From: Udeniomyces pyricola
Lineage: Eukaryota > Basidiomycota > Tremellomycetes > Cystofilobasidiales > Mrakiaceae
Length of the DNA stretch: 64,000 bases
NCBI GenBank assembly: GCA_039545295.1
Contig: BCIK01000006.1
Coordinates: 62,001-126,000 of the forward strand
Direction of reading: 5' to 3'
Both the position numbers and the translations under genes were made by a program. Below are positions 48,617 to 60,608 of this stretch, piece by piece. Each line of letters opens with the position of its first letter. The stretch's first letter is position 1. The notes under the pieces are model-generated. The model worked only from the letters and a program-made list of their open reading frames with translations, was not told the DNA's origin and searched no databases.

Positions 48617-51496
48617 ATGTTGTAAGTTCATACACTCTTATACACCAGTACTAAAGCAATCGACAGAGACGTCACGTCTGTCATCATCCATCGCTCCCGG
48701 TTGAACCACACGTCCCCCTCCCTCTGGCAGGTTGAGTGAGAGTCGCTCGTCTGCCTCGATGGCACGCCGCTCCGCGGTTGGCAGACGACTTCGCATTCCA
48801 GATTGACTAACGAATTCTTGTTGCGTCCGGGTTCTCTGTGGTTCGACTAGATATCTGACAGCGGACAAGTTCCCAGTGTGTGCGTAAAGCGTTTGGGAAT
48901 CTGTGTTGACTTGCTGTGTTGGATAATGAAATGATGAGAGAAGGGATGTCCGGAGAGACGGCTGGAAGAAGGAAAGGTTGGATCGATGATGCAGCAAGGG
49001 GGAGGAGGCGCTTGTTTGGTCGTCGCCCGCCGGCAAGAGCAAAAGAAAGCTGACGTCGATCTCATGTTCTCGGACCCTGATCGTTGTCTTTTCTTTCCTC
49101 TTCTCCAACGTATGTCATCTGTGCAGTCGTGCCGTTTGGAATCATTGGGTAAGTCTCGTTTCTGGTCTGTGTCGGTTGAAGAGGAATGCAACGAGGGGCG
49201 GTTCGGAGAAAGGGGGAGGAGAGGGGAAGGAGGAGGCACCAAACGATTGTTTGCGGGGCGAGAGGAGGACGACTCGCGCCTCTCTTTCAGTGACTTGTTG
49301 GCCCTCGTCTGCGGCTGCGGCTGCTGGGCTGCTGGGCTGCTTGCTCTCTGTTATAGCAAAGCTTCATCTCTTCCATCAGATTATCACGGTCCGGTGCTCA
49401 TCATCCCACGTCAAGATGTCATCTGAACTGATCATGACTTTTGGTCGATTCACCCTTCTCCTCTATCCTCATTCCCCCTCCCTTCCCCTTCCCCTTGTCG
49501 TCCTCTCGCCTCGTTCTTCTTTCTTGGTGCACGGATCCCTCTTCTCTTTCTTCATCACCATCCCCACCTACAACATTCACCCGCCTCCACCCCTCAACTT
49601 TCCCTTTCCTCTGATCTACGTGTATCTGCTCGTGTTATAACTTACCCCTTCATCTAGATTCTACCGGTATCTCTGGTACATGATCCGACTCGCGGCCACC
49701 CTCGCATATCGACCGATCCCCATGGCCGAGAACCCAACGTACATCGCATCAGAAGACGTCACGATCATTGTCCCAACGATTGATGCTGGTGAAGAGTTCA
49801 AGGAAGCTGCCCACTCCTGGCTTGTTGGCAAACCCAAGGAAATCATCATCATCACCGAAGAGAGGATGCTCGGCCCGCTCCAGGATCTCGCTAATGCCGT
49901 CGATCCCACGAGGATTCGGGTTCTCACCGTTCCGTTCGCCAACAAACGTCTGCAGATGTCCCATGGCATTCGTAATACAACGACCGACATCATCTTCTTC
50001 GCCGACGACGACGCTATCTGGCCTCCGACGCTCCTTCCCTCCGTTCTCGCCTGTTTCGAGGACCAGAAAGTCGGCGGCGTTGGGACGTCCCAGCGTGTCC
50101 AACCGGTTGGCACGCGCATGACGGTTTGGGAGGTTCTCGCTGCATTCCGACTGACGATTCGAAACATTGAGATCGCCGCCTCGACGCACATTGATGGTGG
50201 GGTCCCGTGTCTCTCCGGTCGAACGGCTGCCTACCGAACCGTCATTCTCAAAGATCCCGAGTTCCTCCACGGTTTCACCAACGATCTCTGGCTCGGCAAG
50301 TACCACCTCAACTCAGGCGACGACAAGTTCCTCACCCGATGGATGGTCTCCCATGGTTGGAACACTTACATCCAAGTCTGCAAGGAGGCCGAACTTCTCT
50401 CCACCATGAAACCCAACTGGCGATTTATCCTCCAAGTTCTCCGATGGACTCGTAACACCTGGCGATCTGACTTCCGGTCCATCTTCACCGAGCGTTACAT
50501 CTGGACGAGGCACCCTTATGTCGCGTACACGATGATTGACAAGTTTATCAATCCGCTCACGCTCCTCGTTGGACCTTGCTTGGTCATGTACCTCCTCGTC
50601 AAGTCGACCAAGGACATCAATGATGGCGGTTACCATCTGCCAGCTTGGTAAGCCGTCCTTTCCCATCTTGGTTTGACGTCATTCTTCTCCCATCCCCCAG
50701 AGAAAGACTCCACGAACTAACACGCAAGCCTCGCAATGTTCTTTGATTTTATCCTTCGTTGTGGTTGAACCCTCAGGAACATCATCATCTCGGTATGTCT
50801 CTTGTTTCCGCCCTTTTTCACCTGCTGCTATCTTCCACGCACCTCTCTGGACTAGCCCCTGCTCAACCTCACCTCTTTCATTCTGTATTTCGTCATCACC
50901 CAGTACCTCGTCTGGCTCACCGCGACTCGAACGGCCAAGCTCCTGCCTCATCTCTGGTATCGACCACAAGACATCATCTACGTGCCTGCTTGGATTGCGT
51001 TTGGGTACTACTTGTACGTTGGACGCTTCTGCTTTGTCTTGGTTGTGGCCGAAAGCGTGTGAACTAGGAGTTGATATCCGCTCTTTTCTCATGCGCCTCG
51101 CTCCTCTTGATCTGGCTTGTTTGTTGAATACTCAGTGCGATCATGAAGATCTACGCGCTGTTCACTCTGCACGAGGTTTGTGTTGTGTTTGATCTCTCAC
51201 TGAGAGGGAATCATTCATCTGCCTTTGGAGTCTTTGCCCGAATGAATCACGCGCTGACTTGACGCCCTCATCCCTTTACTTCCCTCCCTTTCTGTACCTC
51301 CTTGTAATCTTTGCTTCACTCTTGTCTGACTGCCTGACAACAGACTGGATGGGGAACTCGAACCGGTATCGCCGATCCAGCTACCGCGACCCAAGCCGCC
51401 AAAGATCAACGCGAAGCTAATGGCGCGACGTCGTCGCATCAAGAGAAGGAGGATGTTGAGCTGGGTGGATTTGGTGGGAGACAGAAGCATGCTTAA
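48617..51496 (+). CDS. CPS1: CPS1-like family 2 glycosyltransferase (hyaluronan/chitin-synthase fold), membrane-bound
   Basis: Eight exons: 48617-48621, 48851-48879, 49127-49148, 49658-50647, 50777-50792, 50856-51013, 51136-51175, 51344-51496, giving 470 residues. Processive GT2 enzymes of this class use UDP-sugars at the plasma membrane; Cryptococcus CPS1 is reported to make hyaluronan, but the product here cannot be read from sequence. Motifs in order: VTIIVPTID, FFADDDAIW (DxD), GGVPCLSGRTAAYR, LNSGDDKFLTRW and QVLRWTRNTW (QxxRW). A hydrophobic N-terminus (FPVFVPFGIIGFYRYLWYMI) and C-terminal helices (NPLTLLVGPCLVMYLLV; SFILYFVITQYLVWL; VPAWIAFGYYFAIMKIYALF) flank the catalytic loop. The first three exons are tiny (5, 29 and 22 nt); I accept them because together they give one frame and a family-like beginning. 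Exons 4-8 are firm. Confidence 0.88.
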
Positions 51497-53580
51497 GACT
51501 TGAACGCCAAGGACACTAGGATACAAAAGATGAAGTAAAGACGTATGGCTCGTGTCGTTTGTTGATTTCTCTCTCTCTCTCTCCCCTCCTACCCCTGTTC
51601 TGTTTCTCTCTTCCTTCTTCGTCTTTTTTTTTTTGTTACCTTTTCTTCTCGTTTTCCTCTCTGTGGTCTTTCACGTTTGTTTCCCTACCGCTCACGCTCG
51701 TATACTTGCTGCTGCCTATCTATCCCACCTCTCCTTTTCCTCGCTCACGTTCCGCTGCAAGTTTGCTACGTACGCTACGCTACCTAAGACCCCCTCTCCC
51801 ACTTCACTTCACTTCACTCAACCCTTCCATTTCAAAGCTGTGTTATTTCTTCAAACTCATCTGTCTCTTGCCCTCTCGCATTGACCATTTCCCTACCTCG
51901 TCATTCCAATCAACATCCTCTTCTTTCTCACTTTGAACTTTCTTTCTGTTCTCTTCTCTGCACGCATGGACGGCCCTCCATATCAACCCCCATCGGTCTA
52001 ACTCCAACCTAGCTTCTCTTACCCATCCATTCTTAACCTATTTATTTTTTTTCATATTGCATGCGACCTCACGCTCATTCTCACCCTTAACCCTTACCCA
52101 GCTGCAATTTTTTTTTCTCTCCTAAACCCGCCCCCATCCCGGCCTTTTTATATACTCCGGCCGGGGGCTCGACGCATATCATATCTACATACCCCTTTCT
52201 ATGCAACTTCTTCTGCACGTATGTCAGCGCCTAGCGCCGGCCATATTGCTTTAAATGCACGATCGACCGTCTTTTTTTCTTTTTTTTTTCTTTTTTTTTT
52301 TGCGCGCGATCTGCCAGCGAATTATAGATCGAGATGTCGGGTTGATGATGATGATGATGGATGAGACGCGGGGATGGATTGTTGGTACATCAGGCTGGAG
52401 AGGAAGGAATCATATATAGAAGAGCAGCAGCAGGAAGAGGAGCTTATAGGAGGAGCTTATAGGAGGCCTCGCGATCGAGGAGGGAACTTGCAGCTCATGC
52501 TTAATGCTTGCTAGATTAAAATATCAAGAGATCGACTACTTAGCTCGGCCGAAGAGACGTTGGGTTATGTTGACAGAATCCAATATTAAGGGATATGCAA
52601 CGCGGCGTCGATCACCTCGATCACCCAAGATCCACGTTACACCTCGACATGCTTGCAGCAGGCCGCACCTTGTCGAATTTTTCTCCATCTAGACTTGACC
52701 NCCCCCCNCCCCCCCTTCCTCCCATATATGGTCATACATATATGCCTACATGCACCGCCGTGATAATGATATTCTTGATGTCGTACGAGTCGGGTCTAGC
52801 TTGATAGAACGAAAGATTGATTAAATATATATATATGCGCGCGCCTGCTGAGCGTTGCCATCGAGCATCGATCAAGGGTGAGTTGAGTTATACGATCGAC
52901 ATTCGATTATATTGATGTTCCTTCAGCTGCATCGATCGTCGACACGTACGGTTGTCATGATGAGCATGAGCTGATGATGGATATTGCATGCAAGGTGTTC
53001 TTAGCTTTCGATCTTGCGTTTGCCGTTTGTATGCGGTCCAGAACGGATTTGTTCCTTTGCCATTTCCGTAACCGATATATACGTTGGCGCTATATACTCA
53101 TGCACTCATGGCCCATGGGTCATACTAGAGCTGGCAGTGTCAATGATGACGCGATGACGGGCAGTGTTGTCGACTCGTGAAAGATGAGCTGGCTTCCATG
53201 ATCATTTGGACTTGATCCTCTGGACGCGTCTGTGTTGAGAGGCTGAGCGCTGATGATCACGACCCGGACGTTGCTTCCTTTGCTTTGCTTTCTCGGGTAC
53301 GCGTTCTTGCCGCACGACCGCTCGGACACTCCTGCCCTTCCGCCCCCATCCTTCAAGCTTCAATCCTGTCTGATCTACCCTCACTTGACGCCCGCCCATC
53401 TTAAAAAGCTCAGCGTCTGCTCTTTCTCAACTCCTCCGTCCGCCGTATACTCCTGCTAGCCTCGTGAGCTTCTCTGCTCGCCTGTTGCATCGGCTTCCCG
53501 ACCTCTAACCTTGTCGACCTCTCGAGACCACCCCCCCCCCCCCTTTCGGTTCTCCCTCATCCCGACTCCCTATTCTAATC
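51497..53580. other. Long gene-free stretch upstream of the RasGEF gene
   Basis: Two kilobases with no supportable gene. C+T-rich 3' flank of CPS1 runs to about 52150. Then come T runs (52272-52302), a (GAT)n run (about 52343-52360), a 13-base tandem repeat (52438-52463), Ns in a C run (52701, 52708) and an (AT)n-(GC)n string (about 52826-52845). A long regulated 5' region for the RasGEF is possible. Confidence 0.4.
52438..52463. repeat. Two tandem copies of AGGAGCTTATAGG
   Basis: A 13-base unit is repeated perfectly twice and followed by a partial AGG. It lies in the gene-free region 1.1 kb upstream of the RasGEF start. Confidence 0.85.
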
Positions 53581-56500
53581 ATGGTCCTCAATCCACCTCC
53601 ATCTCAACCCCAACTCCCATCTGAACGCTCGTCGCAATCCCGGGACACCTCACCGCGTCGGACACGAACGCCTCGAGCGCATGGTACATCCTCATCCGTC
53701 TCATCGACACACTCCTTCCATCTCCCCTCGCGGGTCACGACGCTTCCCACTTCCTCCTCCTCACAATCCATCCGAAGCGGTCATCACACACCCTCATCGT
53801 CCATGAGCTCAGGAAAAGTCTCCCTCGGAGACACCAACGCTAGCGAAGGTCCCTCGTATCAGATTCGATCCCGAACGATCAGTAATCCGACCGATGACGC
53901 TCAGGTTCTCCTCCCAAGCGTCTTTGTCGACGGTCAAATCGGCGAAAATGGAGACATCATTCCTCCCTCAGCCTTTGTCCAAGCTGAGTATGACTTCCAA
54001 CCGGTCGACAATGGGACGTACTTGCACTTCGAAAGGGGCGAGATCATCCGCATCTTCAATCGAGACGTCAGCGGGTGGTGGGATGGCGAAATCGACGGGA
54101 GACGGGGTTGGTTTCCGAGGTATGTCAATGGTTTACGTGGATGTCAAAGAGTTGAATCAAAAAAAGGGAGGGGGGGGGGGGTCAAACTAGGAGTGAGGGT
54201 TAGAGATAGAAATATGAGCGTCTTGTCTCTGGGAGGAAGGCGTAGAGAAGATACCCCGGCGCAAGCCGATACAGGCTGGCTGAAGGGGTTAATCGCTCAT
54301 CCCACGATTATGTGATGCCCCTTGCTTATACTCAACCTCTTCCTCCCCCCCCCCCCCTTCCTTCTCCTTCTCCTTCCTGGGTGCTTCTCACAGCAATTAT
54401 GTTAATGCCGATGGATTCGCCAATATTTTACCTCCGGCTGCGCGTCAAAATTCCTTCCAATCCCAAACCTCGACCTCGTCCGCTGCGTCGTCGGCGTCCT
54501 CCTCCCGGGCGTCATCCGTCCCGTCCGAAGCCAGCTCAAGCTCGGCAGCCTCGTCATCTCGGGAGAGTCCGACTCGGATGATGTTCGATCCGCTTAAAAA
54601 GCGGAGCTCGCGAGAAGGACTCGGGCTCAAGACACCGGCGAGGATCAGCGAAGGCAAAGGCCATTCGAGAAGAAGGAGCTCGAATTCGAGAATCGCAGGG
54701 TCTATCATGGAACCCATCTCGCATGCGGTAGGATTGCTTCATAATGCAGTCGCAGGAGAGCGCTATTCGGTGAGGAGAATTCTTCTGTGTGGTTGATCGT
54801 TTTTTTTTTTTTTTTTTTTTTTTTTTGCGTTTCTCACGTTTGCAAGACCTCTAGCGAGACTAGATTACTTTGGGCTCAATCGTTTCCCGACCGTTTTGTT
54901 ATGTCCTTTTCTTGCTCTTTCCCATCTGCTCCAGCACTTTCAACCTTCAACGGCCTGCATCATCTCCTCTGTCCGAGCCGTCCTCTCTGCGACCGAATGC
55001 CTGACGAAGGAATCGCCCGCCCTCCAAACGTACCCTGTCTTAGCTCGCGAGCGAAAACACATCCTCAATGAACTCTCCCAAGTCGTGTCCCAGACCCGTC
55101 AAGCTTCTACCGAGGCGCTCACCCCGAGCCAGCGCGAGCAAGAGTCGCAGGCGATGCTACGACTCGCGAATGGGTTGATGGCTAAAGTTCGGAGGTTCTT
55201 AGAGGTTGCCGTAGAGTGTGGTGTGAAGCTTCCTCGGCGGGAGTCTCAGGTGGGTCTCGATAGCAGCGATGGAGAGGAAGAAGAGTTCCTTCGGGGAGAG
55301 GGTCCGACAGCAGCGGACAGATCGGTTCTAGGGCTTGACCGGACACCAACGCCTAGCTCACCGAGACACGCGAGCAGAGTCACTCCTGCACCACACCATC
55401 GACTTCAGAATGCGCTCAAGGGCCGAGACCTTACCGTCAAGGGCAAAAGTCTCGCTGAACTTCGCCTCGATAGCATGCAACGGCGCGGCTCGCGTTCGAC
55501 CGAATCGAGTGACGATCAACCACCGCTTCCTTCCCCCCTCTACGATCGCTATCGGCGAACGCGTCGAGACCGAGAAAACCTCTCTAACTCTGGCCATCCC
55601 TCAGGTTCGTTTTCGTCTGCATCATCGGTCGACTCCCCGCAGTTATCCTCGACGCCGGCGATGCTACATTCGGAAGAGGACCGCCCCATCGATGTCGTTT
55701 CCTCCGTTCGAGAATCACACGAACAACTCATGTCCATCATTGCCGCCTTTATCGGTCACATCCACTCCCACTCATCCAACTCACATCCTTCCTCTCACGC
55801 ACATCTCCTCGACGTCACCCGCAACTGTCTCGATCAAGTCCGCAACCTCATCTCGGTCATCGAGGCCGTCATCGGCCACCCTGACATTCGCTCGCGTCGT
55901 TCAGCGGAGATAGCCCGGCTCGAAGCGGCTTTGACCAGCTTGTACGACGCGACGGCAACGTTAGTCTCGTCTGCCGAATCCGTGGCGTCCTTACCGTTCA
56001 CCGACGACCCAACCGACCAAGACGACGAGGAGCGCGCTAGACTCCTACACGGTGCGACGGGCACTCTGCGGACCGCTCAAGATTGTGTCCAGGCCGTCAT
56101 TCGATGCGTTTCGCGAGTGAATGGGCAAGAAGACTTCGTCGTCGTCGTGCCGTCGCGTCCATCGACGGTCAGCAGCAGCCTTCTTGGAAGCAGTTCCTCG
56201 TCGAGTAGTGCCGTCACGCCCCGAGTCAAGCAGGTCGGCGCCCGAACCGCTCACACGCTCTCTTCGCTCCAACGTAAGGCGACGACTCTCGAGAGCCTTC
56301 GAAAGCGATACGATGACGACGTCATCGAGGAGCTCACGAGTGCGGATGAGACGACAAGTGGAGGACCTCGTATGGACCTTGAAGACGACGATGGTGGTGA
56401 TTATGGCGGTAACGACGATGACGAAGGCGACGACGAAAACCTCACTCTTCAACCGCCCGGAAAACGCGTGAGCGAGGGATTCGGAAGCCTCACAATTGAG

Positions 56501-59500
56501 GAACGAACGACGACGTCGCTTAGTTCGGTCTCGAGCTCGACCATTGTCACGGGTCCTGCTTCCTTGCATCGACCTACTGTCGTCGAACGAGATTTCACGC
56601 CAGATCACCGCCCTATTCTCCTCGTCTCTGAACGGGCCCTGTCGAATTCTACTCAGGCGTCTTTTGCCCTCTCGACCAATTCCACGACGACCGACTCGTC
56701 TCTTCGCTCATTCTTTGATAGCAGCGTGTCGGACCACAAGCCTAGCGGCATCGGGAAGGTTGCTCCGGGCGCGGATATCCCCTCTCAACTTGTTGGCCCT
56801 CAAATCCACAAACCAACCACTCACATTGTGACTCCTCCTGCTCCCGTCTCCAAGGGCTCGCCGATTCAACCTCAATCCTCTCTCTCTCGGCCTCGTGCAG
56901 ACTCAAACCCTCTCTCTCACAAGGCGCCTTCACCCGAGCGCTCGCACTCGTCGCTGAGCGTCCGTTCGACCGTCCACCCACGCAGCATGACGTCGTCCGA
57001 GGCCCGTCTCTGGGTCGTCGGGCATGATTACAACCCTTCGGACATCGCCTACAACAACGAAGGCCATATCGTCGGAGCGACGCTTCCGGTCTTGATCGAG
57101 AAGATGACGCCGCACGATACCATGGTCGATGCTGGGTATTCGGCGACGTTCTTCTTGACGTTCCGACTGTTTGCGACGCCGAGCGAGGTGCTCGCCGAGG
57201 TGATTCGCCGGTTTGATCTGAGTCAACCGGCGGGAATCTCCTTGGGACCTCAGGAGCATGCGCTCTGGCTTGCCAACAAAGTCGCGCCGATCCGGTTGAG
57301 GATTTATGCGTTCCTCCGGACGTGGCTCGATAGTCAATTCCGACCGGCCACGGATACCGTCATCCTTCCGACACTCACGCAGTTTGCGACTGACGGCCTC
57401 TTCCGACGCGCGTTACCTTCGTTGGCGGACAATCTCCTCCAAGCCGTCGAGAGACACACGATAGCGTCCACGTCGTCGTCGCTCCAACCGACGCCCGAAA
57501 AGACGCTCAAGCAAGCTATCTCCATCGAACGCCTCAGACACGTCGCTATCCCACCAACGCCCATCATCGACAAGAAACTCTTTCACCACCTCCGATCCAT
57601 GACGATGGCGGCGACGACGACGACGACGTCGGCCAACGCGAGCGGAGTTCACATCACCGACTTTGACGCGATGGAGTTGGCGAGACAGTTGACGATCATG
57701 GAAGCCAAGTTGTATTGTGCCATCAAGCCGTTTGAACTGCTGGAATGCAGCAAGAAGTCGACCAAGTCGACCAAGGCCATGTCGACGTTTAGTAATCAGA
57801 TGTGAGAAGTCGTTTAGTTTTTTTTTCTTCTTTCCTCTATCTTTGGTCTTTATCATAAAAACTCACATTGTCTTTTTTTTTTTTGTTCTTAAATTTTCTT
57901 TTCCCCTCACCTTTGCTTTCTCCTTTGCAGTACGGGCTTTGTCTCGGAGACGATTCTGAACGAGCAAGACACCAAGAAACGTACGGCACTCATAAAGTAC
58001 TTTATCAAACTCGCCGTACGTCCTTTTCGGTTTCTTTCTCGGGCCTTCTCCCCCTCTCTCTCTCCGGATTAGGCTTGGCCCTGACATTGCACCCCCTTAT
58101 GTTTGTTGTCTTTTTTTTTTTCTTCTTCTTCTCTTTGCCTTGACCTTGACACATCGTGTCGTTCACACAAACGCCAGACCCGGCTGGTGGACCTCCAAAA
58201 CTTCAGCGGCGGCGTCGCCGTCCTTGCCGCACTCAATGGCTCGAGCATCACCCGACTGAAGAAGACGTGGGAGGTGAGTGACGGCAGGCCTTGGTCGTGT
58301 TTCCTTTCTTTTTCTGTTGTTTTCTTCCTAAAACAGTCGAGAAGCATGGTGAAGTAGATCCTGATCGCTTTCCTTTTTCTTTTTTCTTTTTCTTTCAAAA
58401 CCCGTTTCTCTTTTCCTTTTCCCCCCCTCCCCCTTTTGAATGTCGATCACTTGGCAGGCTCTCTCGACCAAGTCCAAAAACTCCCTCCAGGCTCTGCGAG
58501 AGTTGTTTGATGTCTCCCGAAACCACGCGACGGTACGTTCAGTCCTAGGTCCCGACCGGTCCGACTCTTCGACGTCGCATACGTATGCGCGCTCGATGAT
58601 GCCCGGATTCCCCTTTGCTTTCTCTTTTTTTTTCTTCTTCTCCCTTTTCAAATCTAGCTAGTTCGAGACTGGTCGTTCAATCTCCTCCACATGTCCAAAG
58701 CCCTACGACTGATCAACTGAATTTTCCCTCTTCCATTTTTTTTTTCTTTCTTCCTCTTCCCCTTCTTTCTTTCTTTTCTTTTCCTTTGGACCTTTTTCAG
58801 TATCGAGCTCGCCTTCGCGATACCCAACCTCCAGCGCTCCCTTTCCTCGGCAACATCCTCACCGATCTCACCTTCTGCAACGACGGCAACACCGATCACC
58901 GACCGTCACCTCTTAATCCGGAGCTGAGTCTCGTCAACCTCGCAAAGTTCAACGGTCTCGCTCGGATCGTCCATGAGTTTCAACGGTTTCAGACCCCGTT
59001 CCCGTTGGCGGAAGTGAGGGAGGTTCAGGTGTACCTTGGAAAAGTGAGTGACTCCGAAACAGATATATATATATATAAACAGGAACAGACGTAGAGAAAA
59101 GAAGGATTGTTCGAGACCAAACTCTTCTCATTTCTTTTCATGGTCACATGGTCACATGGGAAAGAGGATGAGCGTTGGACACAGTTTGAGCTCGTACCAA
59201 GCGTTCTGACTCTCTTTTGAACCNCCCCCCCCCCCCTTCTCTCCCTTTCCTATCCTCCTTCCCTGTCTCTCTTACTTGACCCCCCTATACGTCCGTCCAC
59301 CCGTGCACGTTTTCTTTTCTTCTTTTTTTCTTCTTTTTTCTTCTTTCTTTCCTTCTCTCGAAACAAAAAACCAAATCAAGGTCCTCGCTGAGAAAGGCTC
59401 GGGCTCACTCGAAGGTCTCTATCGCAAATCGTTGCTGATCGAACCTCGTGCGGCGGCCATGACGACGACGACGACGACCGGGTTCGCGAACGGGTATCAT

Positions 59501-59560
59501 GGGAATGGAAACGGAAACGGAGGAGGTGGAGGACCCCTTACGAACCTCTACAAGGTGTAA
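53581..59560 (+). CDS. CDC25: SH3-domain Ras guanine nucleotide exchange factor (CDC25 family)
   Basis: Eight exons: 53581-54119, 54394-54769, 54935-57801, 57931-58015, 58178-58273, 58458-58532, 58801-59043, 59381-59560, giving 1486 residues. The protein loads Ras with GTP at the plasma membrane and so drives cAMP/PKA or MAPK signalling. After a Ser/Thr/Pro-rich N-terminus an SH3 domain (about 131-185) reads VQAEYDFQPVDNGTYLHFE... GWFPSNYVNADGF, completed across the first intron. A long middle region is mostly disordered with helical stretches (AMLRLANGLMAKVRRFLEVA; QLMSIIAAFIGHI). The RasGEF N-module starts near residue 1000 (YNNEGHIVGATLPVLIEKMT; FFLTFRLFATPSEV) and the catalytic domain near 1210 (LARQLTIMEAKLYCAIKPFE; RTALIKYFIKLA; LNGSSITRLKKTW; PALPFLGNILTDLTF). 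Thr and Gly/Asn runs near the C-terminus come from triplet repeats. Exon 3 is unusually long for this locus (2867 nt). Confidence 0.93.
54800..54826. repeat. 27-base poly-T run in RasGEF intron 2
   Basis: An uninterrupted T run in the intron 54770-54934, well upstream of the acceptor. Confidence 0.95.
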
Positions 59561-60044
59561 ATGGAAAGAAGAAGAAGAAAAAAAAGGTTCCTTTTTTCTT
59601 TTTTCTTTTTTCTTTTTTTTTCTCTCTCCTTTTTGTTCTTCTTTCTTTCTTTCTTTTCTTCTTTCTTTCCTTCTTCTTCTTTCAACCCCCTTTCTCTTCC
59701 CTTCCTCCCTCCCTTTTTCTCAATTCCCTTCCCTTTCCCATGGCATCCTCTTGTTCGTTCCCTCCACATCCCATCTCATCTCTCTCTCTCTCTCTCTCTC
59801 TCGCTCTCGCTCTTTCCTCCATGTCCTTCTTGGATCTCTTTCTCCATTTCCCGACTCATACCCAATCCCAATTTGGTTTTCTGCATTGCATGCTTCTTCC
59901 TCCTCCTCCTCCTCCTCTTTCCCTCCCCTTCTCCATCCACCCTCACACCCCATATCGTTGCCCCTTGGCCCCTTTCAATGCCTTCTTTCCTTCACGGCTT
60001 TCTCTTCTAGTTTTCTCTCTCTCTCTGTTCTTTCAGCTCGCTCT

Positions 60045-60078
<34 letters not shown>

Positions 60079-60608
60079 TTTTCAAGTCTCCCCCCCCCCC
60101 CTTTATGACGACGACCTCACACGTCCATGTTGAATCCATTCATCCCCATGTTGCTTTTCGCTTTCTCCTTTTTTTTCTCTCCTCGCAGCACGCTATATAT
60201 ATATATATATATGTTTCAATGCTTAATCTCCTCAGATGCCATTCGCGAGAAGGAAGGAAAAAGAAGAAAAAAAAAAAAGTGAGAGAGAGACAGACATGCA
60301 ATAAACAGTACTAGACTCGAAAAAATGAGAAGGAGCAAAAATACGCCAAGACTAAAAAAAAGGAGAAGGAATGAGGCCAAGTCATCCAACACACACACGA
60401 TCAAGAGATTAAAAAGGAGGCAGGCACGTAGGAGAAAAGGGGGGGAAAAAGGGGGAATTCGATAAGGGTAAAATTTAAATAGGTACACGACATCGAGAAG
60501 AAAGTAACACTACTATTACTACTACTAGACAAACGAAAAAAAAAAAGAAGGAACGAGGAGGACAAGACACGATCAAAACAAGATTATTTTCCTTGTTTGA
60601 TTTTCTTT
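59561..60608. other. Convergent gene-free stretch between CDC25 and SLM1
   Basis: About 1 kb. The first 620 bases are strongly C+T-rich with (CT)n runs at about 59779-59802 and 60048-60076 and a (TA)n at about 60194-60212; from about 60245 to 60600 the same strand is A+G-rich. No gene is visible; long frames here are runs of Ser, Phe and Leu or Lys and Arg. Confidence 0.5.

Noticed and set aside
56045..56608. 187-codon minus-strand frame and other frames within the RasGEF exon
   Set aside because: They mirror the codon bias of the 2.9-kb RasGEF exon and code Arg/Ser-rich sequence without any motif.
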